64,000 nt of DNA, from NCBI GenBank assembly GCA_021323335.1, contig JAJTCN010000001.1, forward strand, positions 186,001 to 250,000, read 5' to 3'. The stretch is from Ramlibacter sp. (GTDB taxonomy: Bacteria > Pseudomonadota > Gammaproteobacteria > Burkholderiales > Burkholderiaceae_C). The position numbers were made by a program, and so were the translations under genes. Below, piece by piece: positions 27,623 through 36,754 of the stretch. The notes under the pieces are model-generated. The model did not search any database. It saw nothing but the letters and a program-made list of their open reading frames with translations, and was not told where the DNA came from. Numbering within the stretch: position 1 is the first letter of the stretch; every line of letters begins with the position of its first letter.

Positions 27623-27894
27623 ACCTGCTGGATGCGGCGATCACGCTCACGCTCGTCATGTATGGCGTGGCCATGATCATGGCGACCATCCGCCTGTTCC
27701 GCGGCCCGCGCGCGCAGGACAGGGTGGTCGCACTGGACTTCATCTTCCTGGTGGCCCTGCTGGGGATGCTCGTGCTGGCGATCCGCTACCAGAGCAGCAC
27801 CTACTTCGAGGCGGCATTGCTGATGGCGATGTTCGGCTTCGTCAGCACCGCGGCACTGGCCAAGTTCCTGCTGCGCGGCGAGGTGATCGAATGA
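27619..27894 (+). CDS. mrpF: Cation/H+ antiporter subunit F
   Basis: 'MATIRLFRGPRAQDRVVALDFIFLVALLGMLVLAIRYQSSTYFEAALLMAMFGFVSTAALAKFLLRGEVIE'. Confidence 0.9.
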   Translation: MNLLDAAITLTLVMYGVAMIMATIRLFRGPRAQDRVVALDFIFLVALLGMLVLAIRYQSSTYFEAALLMAMFGFVSTAALAKFLLRGEVIE

Positions 27895-28196
27895 TCGTCG
27901 ATGCCGTCGTCGCGCTGCTGCTGCTGGTCAGCGGCGTGCTGGTGCTGGCCGCCGCCACCGGGCTGCTGCGCCTGCCGGATTTCGCCTTGCGCATGCACGC
28001 GCCGGCGCTTGCGAATACGCTGGGGAGCTGGGCCGTGACCCTGGCGTCGGTGGTGCACCTCACCGCGGCCACCTCGCGGCTGGCCCTGCATCACTGGGCC
28101 ATCATCATCCTGCTGGCCATCACCGTGCCGGTGACGACCGCGCTGCTGGCGCGCGCCGGCCTGTTCCGCGACCGCAGCGCGCGGGTGGCGGAGTAG
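27891..28196 (+). CDS. mrpG: Cation/H+ antiporter subunit G
   Basis: 'VLVLAAATGLLRLPDFALRMHAPALANTLGSWAVTLASVVHL'; overlaps mrpF by the ATGA junction. Confidence 0.9.
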   Translation: MIVDAVVALLLLVSGVLVLAAATGLLRLPDFALRMHAPALANTLGSWAVTLASVVHLTAATSRLALHHWAIIILLAITVPVTTALLARAGLFRDRSARVAE

Positions 28197-28231
28197 GCGA
28201 GTAGAGTCCGCGCAGACCCTGGAGATCGAAC

Positions 28232-30154
28232 ATGCAGTTCCACCTGGACGGCTTTCGTCCCGGCGACCCGCGCGTCGCCGTGGCATCCCCCGCGGCAGTG
28301 CCGCATGCCGACGCGGTGCCCGGGCGGGTCGACGTGCTGGTCGTCGGCAGCGGCCCGGCCGGCCTGACGCTGGCCGCGCAGCTCGCGGCATTCCCGGACA
28401 TCCGCACCTGCATCGTCGAACAGAAGGACGGCCCGCTGCAGCTGGGGCAGGCCGACGGCATCGCCTGCCGCACCATGGAGATGTTCGAGGCCTTCGGCTT
28501 CAGCGAGCGCGTCCTGGAGGAGGCCTGCTGGATCAACGAGGTCACCTTCTGGAAGCCGGACGGCGAGGATGCCGGCCGCATCGTGCGCCATGGGCGGGTG
28601 CAGGACACGGAGGACGGCTTGTCGGAGTTTCCGCATGTGGTGCTGAACCAGGCGCGGGTGCACGACTTCTACCTGGACGTGATGCGCAACGCGCCGGGCC
28701 GCCTGCAGCCGCACTATGCGCGCCGCTTCGTCGATCTCGCCATCGACCGCGATGCCGCGGACTACCCGGTCACCGTGCGGCTCGAGCGCACCGATGGCGC
28801 AGACGAGGGACGCACCGAAACCGTCAGGGCGCGCTACGTGGTCGGCTGCGATGGCGCCCGCAGCGCGGTGCGCAAGGCCATCGGCCGGCAACTGGTGGGC
28901 GATTCGGCCAACCAGGCCTGGGGCGTGATGGACGTGCTCGCCGTCACCGACTTCCCCGACATCCGCCGCAAGGTGGCCGTCCAGTCCGTGCACGGCAACC
29001 TGCTGGTGATCCCGCGCGAAGGCGGCTACCTGGTGCGCCTGTACGTGGAGATGGACAAGCTGGGCGAGGAGGAGCGGGTGGCCAGCCGCGGCATCACCAT
29101 CGAGAAACTCATCGAGGCGGCGCAGCGCATCCTGCACCCGTACACGCTGGAAGTGAAGGAGGTGCCCTGGTGGTCGGTCTACGAGATCGGGCAGCGCATC
29201 TGCGACAAGTACGACGACGTGCCGGCGGGCGACGGCGGCTCCCTCGTGCCGCGCGTGTTCATCGCCGGGGATGCGTGCCATACGCACAGCCCGAAGGCGG
29301 GGCAGGGCATGAACTTCTCGATGCAGGACACCTTCAACCTCGGCTGGAAGCTGGCCGCGGTGCTGCGCGGGCGCGCCGCGCCGCACCTGCTGCATACGTA
29401 TTCGCTGGAGCGCCAGGTGGTGGCGCAGCAGTTGATCGACTTCGACCGCGAGTGGGCCAGGATGTTCAGCGACCGCCCCAGGGAGGCGTCGGCCGGTGAA
29501 GCCGAGGGGGTGGACCCGAAGGAATTCCAGCGCTACTTCGAGCAGCACGGCCGCTTCACGGCCGGCGTCGGGACGCACTACGGTCCGTCGCTGATCACCG
29601 GCGCGGCCTCGCACCAGCCCCTGGCGACGGGCTTTGTCGTGGGCACGCGCTTCCACTCGGCGCCCGTGGTGCGCGTGACGGATGCCAGGCCCATGCACCT
29701 GGGGCATGTCGCCCGGGCCGATGGCCGCTGGCGCCTGTACGCCTTTGCCGCCGCGAGCGACCTCGCCGACCGCCAGGCGGGCGTGCAGGCCTTGTGCCGC
29801 TTCCTGGAGGCTTCGCCGGATTCGCCGGTGCGAAGGCACACGCCCCGGGATGGGGACATCGACGCGGTGTTCGACCTGCGCGTCGTCTTCCAGCAGCCGC
29901 ACCAGCAGGTGGCCATCGAGTCGCTGCCGGCGTTGCTGCTGCCGGCCAAGGGCCGCTTCGGTCTGCGTGACTACGAGAAGGTGTTTTCGCCGGATCCGCG
30001 GCCGGGCCAGGACGTCTTCGCGCTGCGCGGCATCGACCGGGCGCGGGGCGCGCTGGTGGTGGTGCGGCCGGACCAGTACGTCGCGCACGTGCTTCCCCTG
30101 GACGCGCACCGGGCGCTGGCGGACTTCTTCGGCGGGTTCATGCTGCCGGCCTGA
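28232..30154 (+). CDS. FAD-dependent monooxygenase (phenol 2-monooxygenase / 3-hydroxybenzoate 4-monooxygenase-like)
   Basis: 'VDVLVVGSGPAGLTLAAQLAAFPDIRTCIVEQKDGPLQLGQADGIACRTMEMFEAFGF', 'VFIAGDACHTHSPKAGQGMNFSMQDTFNLGWKLAAVL'. Confidence 0.88.
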   Translation: MQFHLDGFRPGDPRVAVASPAAVPHADAVPGRVDVLVVGSGPAGLTLAAQLAAFPDIRTCIVEQKDGPLQLGQADGIACRTMEMFEAFGFSERVLEEACWINEVTFWKPDGEDAGRIVRHGRVQDTEDGLSEFPHVVLNQARVHDFYLDVMRNAPGRLQPHYARRFVDLAIDRDAADYPVTVRLERTDGADEGRTETVRARYVVGCDGARSAVRKAIGRQLVGDSANQAWGVMDVLAVTDFPDIRRKVAVQSVHGNLLVIPREGGYLVRLYVEMDKLGEEERVASRGITIEKLIEAAQRILHPYTLEVKEVPWWSVYEIGQRICDKYDDVPAGDGGSLVPRVFIAGDACHTHSPKAGQGMNFSMQDTFNLGWKLAAVLRGRAAPHLLHTYSLERQVVAQQLIDFDREWARMFSDRPREASAGEAEGVDPKEFQRYFEQHGRFTAGVGTHYGPSLITGAASHQPLATGFVVGTRFHSAPVVRVTDARPMHLGHVARADGRWRLYAFAAASDLADRQAGVQALCRFLEASPDSPVRRHTPRDGDIDAVFDLRVVFQQPHQQVAIESLPALLLPAKGRFGLRDYEKVFSPDPRPGQDVFALRGIDRARGALVVVRPDQYVAHVLPLDAHRALADFFGGFMLPA

Positions 30155-30162
30155 ACGGCCAA

Positions 30163-30187
30163 AAAAAAGCCCCGCCGAAGCGGGGCT
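30163..30187 (-). terminator. Intrinsic terminator read on the minus strand
   Basis: Minus strand AGCCCCGC-TTCG-GCGGGGCT followed by TTTTTTTT; no T-tract on plus side. Confidence 0.85.
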
Positions 30188-30189
30188 GT

Positions 30190-30440
30190 AGATGAGGGAC
30201 CCCGCTTGCAACGAAGTCCCACCCCCAGCGACGTTCACCGTGCGGACAACCCCCCGGTGCCGCACGAAACGAGCTCACTCTTTTCCCTGACTGCCTGCTT
30301 TCCCCTGGCGCTGCGCGCCGTCTCCCAAATGTTTCAAGAAGTATCTGCGATGCTTCGCGGGTGGGCCAGCCCGCCCGGTGGACGCGCAGCGCCGCCTGTC
30401 CTGCCGACGGACCTCGATTCGTGAAAAATGTCCCTGGCGG
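30190..30440 (-). ncRNA. Candidate intergenic small RNA (minus strand) ending at the 30163-30187 terminator
   Basis: No ORF of merit; minus-strand stems GTGCGG...CCGCAC and GGGAC...GTCCC precede the terminator; the upstream minus-strand gene already has its own terminator at 30458-30477. Confidence 0.35.
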
Positions 30441-30450
30441 CGTGGCCCCA

Positions 30451-30477
30451 AGAAAAAGCCCCCGCCTGGGCGGGGGC
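30451..30477 (-). terminator. Intrinsic terminator of the 30496-31863 gene
   Basis: Minus strand GCCCCCGC-CCAG-GCGGGGGC followed by TTTTTCTT. Confidence 0.85.
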
Positions 30478-30495
30478 CCGCGGGGCCGGCGCCGC

Positions 30496-31863
30496 TCAGC
30501 CTTCCCGCTGGACCAGCGTGATGCGTTCTTCCGCGGCCTGGTTGCCGCTCGACGCGGTCACCCGCACCTCGAAGCGCGTGCCCGGCAGCGTGCCGGCCCG
30601 GCCGCGCGGCTGCACCGCGGCGCTGAAGACACCGTTGCGGTCGGCCTGCACCGTCTCGTCGAAGACGTCCATGGGCACGCCGGCCCGCCGGCCGGCCACC
30701 GAGGTCTGTTCGACCCGCACGCGCACGGTGGCGTGCGGCACGGTACGTCCCTGGATCAACAGGTTGCCGTCGGCGTCGACCGGGGCTTCGTTGCGATGGC
30801 TGGTCAACTGCAGCGGCAGGTCGCCGCCGCCGGGGCCCGCCGCCTGCCGGTCCGGCACGACGTCGAAAGTCCAGGTCTTGGTGGTCATGTTGCCGCCGGT
30901 GTCGCGCGCGGTCAGTTCCACCGCATAGCGGCCGGGGTCCAGGTCGGCGCGGAAGTGCACCTCGTCGGGCGTGATGCGCGCGTCGGCGGTGACGTCGCGC
31001 CCGTTCAGGCGCAGGCGCACGCGCGACGGATCCACCGGGTTGCCTTCGTCCGAGATGCGCGCGGCGATGTGGGTGCGGCCGCGCGCCGTCACCCGGTCGC
31101 CGTTGGCCGGCAACAGGTCGGTGATCTGCGGCGGCCGGTCGAACTGCAGCCGCGCCGAGACGCGGTCGTCGCCGCGCTCCAGCGTGGCCACGGCGGTGCG
31201 GAAGGCCTCCGGGTCGTCGCGCCGGCGCACCGTGTACGTGCCCTCGTATTCCCCGGGCCGGGTTTCGCGCAGGTCCACGCCCTGGATCACCCCGGGAATG
31301 TCCAGCCGGGCGTCGCCGCCCGGCGCGCCCACCAGCCGGAACCTCAGTTCGCGGCCGGCTTCGACCGCGCCGGACGAGCGGATGAAGAAGCGCTCGATGG
31401 CCATCCTCGGCCCGGGGGCCCGCGCTTGCGCCTGCACCGGCGCCTGCGACGGCGGCGCGCCCGCGGCGAGGGCCTGGAAGGAGGGCGGATAGTGGAACTG
31501 GCGCGTCAGCGTGCGGTCGCCGATCGCGATGCGCGCCGTCATGAGCTGCGTGGGATCGATGCGGTCGCTGCGGCGCACGACGTGGTTGCCGGTGTACTTG
31601 CCCGCGCCCTGGTGGCGCAGGTTCACGACGATGCCGCTGTCGCCCAGCGTCACGTTGGCGCGGCTGGCGTCCGGCGCGGCGGTCAGCTGCAGCCGGATGG
31701 TGGCGCCGGGGGAGACGCCGGCGTCCGAATTGACCGAGATGTCGGCGATGGCCGGTCTGGCCGCAGCCGGGGCCGCGGTCGCCGCCGGCGCCAGCAGGCT
31801 GCCGGCCATGGGGGCCAAAGCCAGCATCAGCGCGGCCGCGGTGGGGCGAAGTGTCGTCTTCAT
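30496..31863 (-). CDS. Secreted protein with repeated Ig-like beta-sandwich segments
   Basis: Signal peptide 'MKTTLRPTAAALMLALAPMAGSLLAPAATA'; repeated beta-rich segments ('VELTARDTGGNMTTKTWTFDV'). Confidence 0.7.
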   Translation of the reverse strand: MKTTLRPTAAALMLALAPMAGSLLAPAATAAPAAARPAIADISVNSDAGVSPGATIRLQLTAAPDASRANVTLGDSGIVVNLRHQGAGKYTGNHVVRRSDRIDPTQLMTARIAIGDRTLTRQFHYPPSFQALAAGAPPSQAPVQAQARAPGPRMAIERFFIRSSGAVEAGRELRFRLVGAPGGDARLDIPGVIQGVDLRETRPGEYEGTYTVRRRDDPEAFRTAVATLERGDDRVSARLQFDRPPQITDLLPANGDRVTARGRTHIAARISDEGNPVDPSRVRLRLNGRDVTADARITPDEVHFRADLDPGRYAVELTARDTGGNMTTKTWTFDVVPDRQAAGPGGGDLPLQLTSHRNEAPVDADGNLLIQGRTVPHATVRVRVEQTSVAGRRAGVPMDVFDETVQADRNGVFSAAVQPRGRAGTLPGTRFEVRVTASSGNQAAEERITLVQREG

Positions 31864-31986
31864 GGTGTCTCTTCCGAATTTGGGGGATGACACCAAGCTA
31901 AGGCGGTCAACTGGACCGCGCTGTAGGCTCCATCCCGCCCCAGGCGTCGGAGCACTCGCGCGCCACCGGGACGCCGGCGAAGCTGA

Positions 31987-32304
31987 TCAGCGGGGACCGG
32001 CCGGAGGTGCGGTGGTGGCCGGGGGCGCCGCGGGCGGGCGGTCCGCCGGCATCTCGCTGGGCGAGGCGTGCTGGAACCCGGTGGTGCCCTGGAAGCTGGT
32101 GAGCCGGGTTTCTTCCCCGGCGTCGGCGAAGAACTGCTTGGCGGCTTCCTCGCCGCGCATCACCTGGATGCGGTACCAGGCGAAACCCGCCGCGGCCATC
32201 ACCACCAGCGCCACCCCGCCCCATGACTTGAGGTACAGCGACACCGCCACCAGCAGGGCGCAGACGATGGCGACGGCGGTGATCAGTCGGGCGGTGGGGC
32301 TCAT
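31987..32304 (-). CDS. Small membrane protein
   Basis: 105 aa, two TM-like segments 'LITAVAIVCALLVAVSLYLKSWGGVALVVMAAAGFAWY'. Confidence 0.55.
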   Translation of the reverse strand: MSPTARLITAVAIVCALLVAVSLYLKSWGGVALVVMAAAGFAWYRIQVMRGEEAAKQFFADAGEETRLTSFQGTTGFQHASPSEMPADRPPAAPPATTAPPAGPR

Positions 32305-32386
32305 GGGCTCGGGTCGTGCAGTCGCCGCATCCTAGCCCCTTGCGCGGATCGTGCAAGGACCGTTTGCAGCGGGCGCGCCGCCGGCC

Positions 32387-32851
32387 TCAGGCGCTGGCCG
32401 TCGCGGTGGCCGCCGCCGGGTCGGCCTGGCGGCTGGCGATCTCCTGGGCCGAGTCGTGCGAGCTCATCGCGTTCACCAGCTTCTGCAGCCCGGGCGTCTG
32501 CTGCACCTGGTGCAGCAGCGCGTCCCGCTCCTTGGCCAGCACGCGCCCGGACAGGCGCACGGTGCCGTTCTCCACGTCCACCTGGATGGCGCCCGGGAAG
32601 CTGGCGGCGCGGCCCAGCAAGTCCTGCACGCGGGCGCGCAGTTCGGCGTCCGTGCGCGGGTCCGCCTGGGTGACGCGGTGATAGCTGCGGCGCGAAATGC
32701 GGCCGCGCGCATGGCGGTCCCCTCCAGGCAGGCCGCTGCGCACCAGGTCGGCGAGCAGGGCGCGGCGGCGTTCGCCGAGTTCAGGGTCGAGGTAGTACAT
32801 GGCGAGGGCTCCGGCAAGGAAGGCACCGAGGGTGCCGATGGGGTGTTTCAT
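32387..32851 (-). CDS. BON-domain protein
   Basis: 'DAELRARVQDLLGRAASFPGAIQVDVENGTVRLSGRVLAKERDALLHQVQQTPGLQKLVNAM'. Confidence 0.85.
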   Translation of the reverse strand: MKHPIGTLGAFLAGALAMYYLDPELGERRRALLADLVRSGLPGGDRHARGRISRRSYHRVTQADPRTDAELRARVQDLLGRAASFPGAIQVDVENGTVRLSGRVLAKERDALLHQVQQTPGLQKLVNAMSSHDSAQEIASRQADPAAATATASA

Positions 32852-32878
32852 GGACGTTCTCCGAATCGCTTTGCGTGT

Positions 32879-33379
32879 TCATGCATAGGTGGACTCGCCC
32901 CGGGGCGCCGGGGAATGGATGCGCACGCTGGTGGCCTCTTCCAGCTTGGCCAGCAGCGCCTGCAGCGAGAAGCGGTGTTGCCGCCACAGCGCCAGGAAGC
33001 GCTTGTCGTGCTCGGACTCCAGCCAGTGTTCGGGATCGCGCAGCCACAGCGCCTGCTGGGAGGCGAGGAAGTTGACCAGCCGGTTGTGGACGGCCAGCAG
33101 TTGCGCCATGTCCCCGGCGAGCTCCGGAAACCAGGCCAGCCGGATCGTGCACGCCTGGTCCAGGGCCGCCGCGGCATCCGGGCCTTCGCCCTGGAAGACG
33201 GCGGTCAGGCGCTGCGCGCAGACCCAGTCCGAATAGCGATGCAGCGCGTGCAGCAGCTGCTGCGCCTGCAACCGGCGCATGTCGGTGTTGTGCTGGTAGC
33301 GCGCGAGAGCCCAGCTCAGCACGCCGATGGCAAGCAGCACGGCGACCAGCCAGGCGACGAGGTAGGGCGTCGGTTCCAT
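32879..33379 (-). CDS. Hypothetical membrane-anchored protein
   Basis: 166 aa with N-terminal TM 'PYLVAWLVAVLLAIGVLSWALARY'. Confidence 0.55.
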   Translation of the reverse strand: MEPTPYLVAWLVAVLLAIGVLSWALARYQHNTDMRRLQAQQLLHALHRYSDWVCAQRLTAVFQGEGPDAAAALDQACTIRLAWFPELAGDMAQLLAVHNRLVNFLASQQALWLRDPEHWLESEHDKRFLALWRQHRFSLQALLAKLEEATSVRIHSPAPRGESTYA

Positions 33380-33387
33380 GGCGGCCC

Positions 33388-34371
33388 TCAGGCAGCGCGC
33401 CGCGTGCGCGGGCTCTTGGCGGCGGCGCGCTTGGCAGCGGGCGCCGCGCGCTTGCGGGGGGCGGCGTGCTTTGCCGCGGTCTTCGCGGCGCGGCCGGCGG
33501 GTTGCTTCGCCGCGGCTGCCTTTCCGCCCTCCTTCTTCGGGGCCGCGGACTTGCGGCCGCCGCCGAGGCTGCGGCGCAGCAGCTCCGTCAGGTCGACCAC
33601 GTTGCTGTCCTGGGCGTCGGGGGCGTCCTCGAGCGGCTCCACCGTCGCCGTGTCGCCCGCCTTCGCCTTGGCGTCCACCAGCTTCATGATCGCGTCGTGG
33701 AACTCGTCGCGCAGTTCGGCGGCATTCCACTTGCCGCTCATGTCCTCGATCAGGTGCCGGGCCATCTTCAGCTCGGCGTCCTTGATGCCGGCCTTGCCCG
33801 GTTTGGGCAGCGGCAGGTCGTCCCAGGAGCGGATCTCGCCGCCCCAGCGCAGCAGGTTCAGCACCAGCGCGGGACCGCAGGGCAGCACCACGGCCAGGTG
33901 CTGCTTGTTGTGGATGACCACCCGCGCGAGGCCGGCCTTGCCGGTGTCCTTGAGCGCCTCGCGCAGCAGCGCGTACACCTTCTCGCCCTTGTTGATGGGG
34001 GCGGTGAAGTAAGGCTTCTCGAGGTACACGAAGGGCACCTCGTCGACGTCGATGAAGGCTTCGATCTCGATGGTCTGCGTGGTGCGCGGGTAGGCCTCGG
34101 CGATTTCCTCGGGCGAGAGCACCACGTAGTTGCCCTTGCCGTGCTCCACGCCCTTGACCACGTCTTCCCTGGCGATCTCGCGGCCGGTGCGCTTGTTGAT
34201 GCGCTTGTAGCCCACCGGGTCCATGGTGCGGCGGTCGAGCCAGTCGAAGTCGACGTCGGTCTCCTGGGTCGCCGAGTACAGCCCGATCGGGATGTGCACC
34301 AGGCCGAACGTGATCGCGCCCTTCCACAGGGAGCGCGTCGAGGTCCTGGCCATGCCTTTGGTTTCTGCCAT
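33388..34371 (-). CDS. ku: Non-homologous end joining protein Ku with Lys/Ala-rich C-terminal tail
   Basis: 'RSLWKGAITFGLVHIPIGLYSATQETDVDFDWLDRRTMDPVGYKRINKRTGREI...GKGNYVVLSPEEIAEAYPRTTQTIEIEAFIDVDEVPFVYLEKPYF' then K/A/P-rich tail. Confidence 0.95.
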   Translation of the reverse strand: MAETKGMARTSTRSLWKGAITFGLVHIPIGLYSATQETDVDFDWLDRRTMDPVGYKRINKRTGREIAREDVVKGVEHGKGNYVVLSPEEIAEAYPRTTQTIEIEAFIDVDEVPFVYLEKPYFTAPINKGEKVYALLREALKDTGKAGLARVVIHNKQHLAVVLPCGPALVLNLLRWGGEIRSWDDLPLPKPGKAGIKDAELKMARHLIEDMSGKWNAAELRDEFHDAIMKLVDAKAKAGDTATVEPLEDAPDAQDSNVVDLTELLRRSLGGGRKSAAPKKEGGKAAAAKQPAGRAAKTAAKHAAPRKRAAPAAKRAAAKSPRTRRAA

Positions 34372-34468
34372 TGAAAAACTGCGTGCGGATGTTTCCTGCA
34401 GTGTGCAAACCAGCTGATGCGCAGCCTGTCGGACGCGCGCCGCCGGTCCTGTAGGCGCTGAACCCTCG

Positions 34469-34810
34469 TCAGGACAGCAGGCGCAGCAGGCCGCCGCGCG
34501 GGCGGGCCGGTTCAGGCGCGAATTCCTCGGAGCGTTCCAGCCAGCGGCGCGACAGGCGATCGAAGCTCGCGCGGCTGCGGGCATCGAAGCACTCCTGGCC
34601 GGACAGGGTTTCGAAGTTGCGGCCGATGCGGCGTGCCAGGAGGTAGCGGTGGGCGGGCGCCGGCGTCTGCATGAACGCGGTCATCAGCCCCAGGGTGGCG
34701 CTCCACAGCGCGCGGCTGGCCTGCGCAAGCGCCAGCGCCGGCGCGGCGCAAGCCGGCACCGGCGCGGTGGCGGAGGTGAGGGAGGGCGTGGAAGCGTCGC
34801 TCGATGGCAT
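34469..34810 (-). CDS. Hypothetical protein
   Basis: 113 aa, helical; 'ALAQASRALWSATLGLMTAFMQTPAPAHRYLLARRIGRNFETLSGQECFDARSRASFDRLSRRWLERSEEF'. Confidence 0.45.
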   Translation of the reverse strand: MPSSDASTPSLTSATAPVPACAAPALALAQASRALWSATLGLMTAFMQTPAPAHRYLLARRIGRNFETLSGQECFDARSRASFDRLSRRWLERSEEFAPEPARPRGGLLRLLS

Positions 34811-34893
34811 GAGGCCATCGTAGGCACCGCCGGCCGGCCCGGCTGTCGGAGCCGGAGACCGGGTGCGGACCGCCGCGTCCTACGCCCGGCGCG

Positions 34894-35112
34894 TCAGGCG
34901 CTGGGGGAGTCGGTGGCGCCGGCTGCGCGGGCGTGGCGCTTCTTGCCGGCGGCGCGGGCTTCTTCGCTGGTGAACTCGTGGGCATGCCCGCTCTGGTGGG
35001 CGGCACGGCCGCCGAGGCTGGCGATCTCGCGCTGGCGCTGCGGATCCATGGCGGCAAAACCGCGCAGGGACTTCTTGGCGGTGGGCTTGACGTTGTCGGT
35101 TTGGGAATCCAT
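34894..35112 (-). CDS. KGG-type stress-induced small protein
   Basis: 'RGFAAMDPQRQREIASLGGRAAHQSGHAHEFTSEEARAAGKKRHARAAG'. Confidence 0.82.
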   Translation of the reverse strand: MDSQTDNVKPTAKKSLRGFAAMDPQRQREIASLGGRAAHQSGHAHEFTSEEARAAGKKRHARAAGATDSPSA

Positions 35113-35320
35113 GAGGTCCTCTTAAGGTTGGTCTGCGAACAACTGGCAGGGCCGCTGTCCAGGGGGGTTTGTGCGCTGCCGGGGAGGGGTTTCGGGTCAA
35201 CGCAACGGCAGAGTCTCTGCGTGTTCCATGCTCATCGTTGTAGGACGAAGCCCATAGCTGTGTCGGCGCCCTCCTGCCGTCCGTCGGGGTCGCGCGGAAC
35301 GCATGTTCTAGACTCGCCGC

Positions 35321-36754
35321 ATGCAACCCGAGCCCGTGCCGCCGCCCACGCCCTCCGACGAGGCGCAGTGGGTGGAGGGGGCGCTGGTGCGCAGCCTGAT
35401 GCGGACGCAGCGCAACTCGCAGTGGGTCTCCCTGCTGCTGATGGCAGTCCTCCTGGGCGTGCTCTGGGGCGACGCACCGACCGCGGTCACCTCCGCATGG
35501 GCCGCGCTGGGGCTGTTCGCCGTGGCCGCCCGCGCCTGGGTCCTGCGCCGCTACGACCGCGACGTCGTGCAGCGCGGCACCGGCGAACTGCTTGCCTTCT
35601 TCCGCCGCTGGCGCCTGGTGTGGCCGCTGTCCGCACTGTTCTGGGGCCTCACGACCATCCTGTACTTCGACCGCTCGTCGCTGGCCGACCAGTTCATCTG
35701 CTGGCTGATCATGGCGGGGCTGGCGATGTACTCGATCCACAGCCTCTCCAGCGAGCGGCGCACGATGCGCGCCTACCTCGACACGCTGGGCGCGACGGCG
35801 CTGGCGGTGGTGTCGTGGCGAATGGTGGTGGAGCTGCGGCTGCAGGGCCCGGCCTACCACTGGTGGCTGGTCGCCTTGCTGCTGCTGTTCTGGCAGGTGC
35901 TGCGGCTGGCCGGCGAGCGGCTGCACGAGACGCACCGCCGCAATTTCGAGCTGCAGTTCCGCAACGCGCAGCTGATCGACTCGCTCACCCGCCAGACGCA
36001 AGCCGCGCTGGACGCGGTGGAGATCAAGAACCGCTTCCTGGCGAGCGCGGCGCACGACATCAGGCAGCCGGTGCACGCGCTGGGCCTGTATGCCGACTGG
36101 CTGGGCAGCGAGCCGGAACTGGTGCACGAACTGGCGCCGAAGATCGTCAACGCCACCAAGGCCGTCAACCAGCTGTTCGATTCGCTGTTCGACCTGGCGC
36201 GCCTGGACTCCGGGAAGATCCGCCTGAACATCGAGCCGGTCGACGTGGGCAAGCTGCTGCGCGACCTGGAGCTGCAGTACCGGCCGCTGTGCGAGGCCAA
36301 GGGTCTGCACTTCCGGCTGCACGTGCGGCCCGGCACGGCGACCTCCGACCCCATCCTGCTGCAGCGCGTGCTGGGCAACCTGATCTCCAACGCCGTCAAG
36401 TACACGCAGCGCGGCGGCCTCCTGGTGGCGTCGCGCGCGACGCGCGAAGGCCTGCGCATCGAGATCTGGGACACGGGGGTGGGCATCGCGCCCATCCACC
36501 AGCGCGAGATCTTCCGCGAGTTCTACAAGGTTCCCACGCACGCGGGCACCGACGACGGCTTCGGCCTGGGCCTGTACATCGTGGCGCGCCTGACGCACAT
36601 CCTCGGGCATGCGCTGAGCCTGTCGTCGCGGCCGGGCCGCGGCACCGTCTTTCGCCTGGTGCTGCAGCCCACCGACGCCGCGCAGGCGGCCGAGCGCGCG
36701 CGCTCGTCGCTGGCTTCCCTGCTGCCGACGCGCGGCGGCGCCGTCAGCCCGTGA
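35321..36754 (+). CDS. Sensor histidine kinase
   Basis: H-box 'FLASAAHDIRQPVHALGLYADWLG', HATPase 'ISNAVKYTQRGGLLVASRATREGLRIEIWDTGVGIAP...GLGLYIVARLTHILGHALSLSSRPGRGTVFRLVL'. Confidence 0.92.
   Translation: MQPEPVPPPTPSDEAQWVEGALVRSLMRTQRNSQWVSLLLMAVLLGVLWGDAPTAVTSAWAALGLFAVAARAWVLRRYDRDVVQRGTGELLAFFRRWRLVWPLSALFWGLTTILYFDRSSLADQFICWLIMAGLAMYSIHSLSSERRTMRAYLDTLGATALAVVSWRMVVELRLQGPAYHWWLVALLLLFWQVLRLAGERLHETHRRNFELQFRNAQLIDSLTRQTQAALDAVEIKNRFLASAAHDIRQPVHALGLYADWLGSEPELVHELAPKIVNATKAVNQLFDSLFDLARLDSGKIRLNIEPVDVGKLLRDLELQYRPLCEAKGLHFRLHVRPGTATSDPILLQRVLGNLISNAVKYTQRGGLLVASRATREGLRIEIWDTGVGIAPIHQREIFREFYKVPTHAGTDDGFGLGLYIVARLTHILGHALSLSSRPGRGTVFRLVLQPTDAAQAAERARSSLASLLPTRGGAVSP

Noticed and set aside
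28091-30265. 724-aa minus-strand ORF antisense to the FAD monooxygenase
   Set aside because: No domain signature and low-complexity composition; the sense frame has FAD-binding motifs.
30335-30380. Short resemblance on the plus strand (ATCTGCGATGCTTCGCGGGTGGGCCAGCCC) to the 5' part of E. coli 6S RNA
   Set aside because: No matching 3' closing-stem sequence (CATCGCAGA-like) within ~200 nt downstream; I consider it coincidental unless cmsearch (RF00013) says otherwise.
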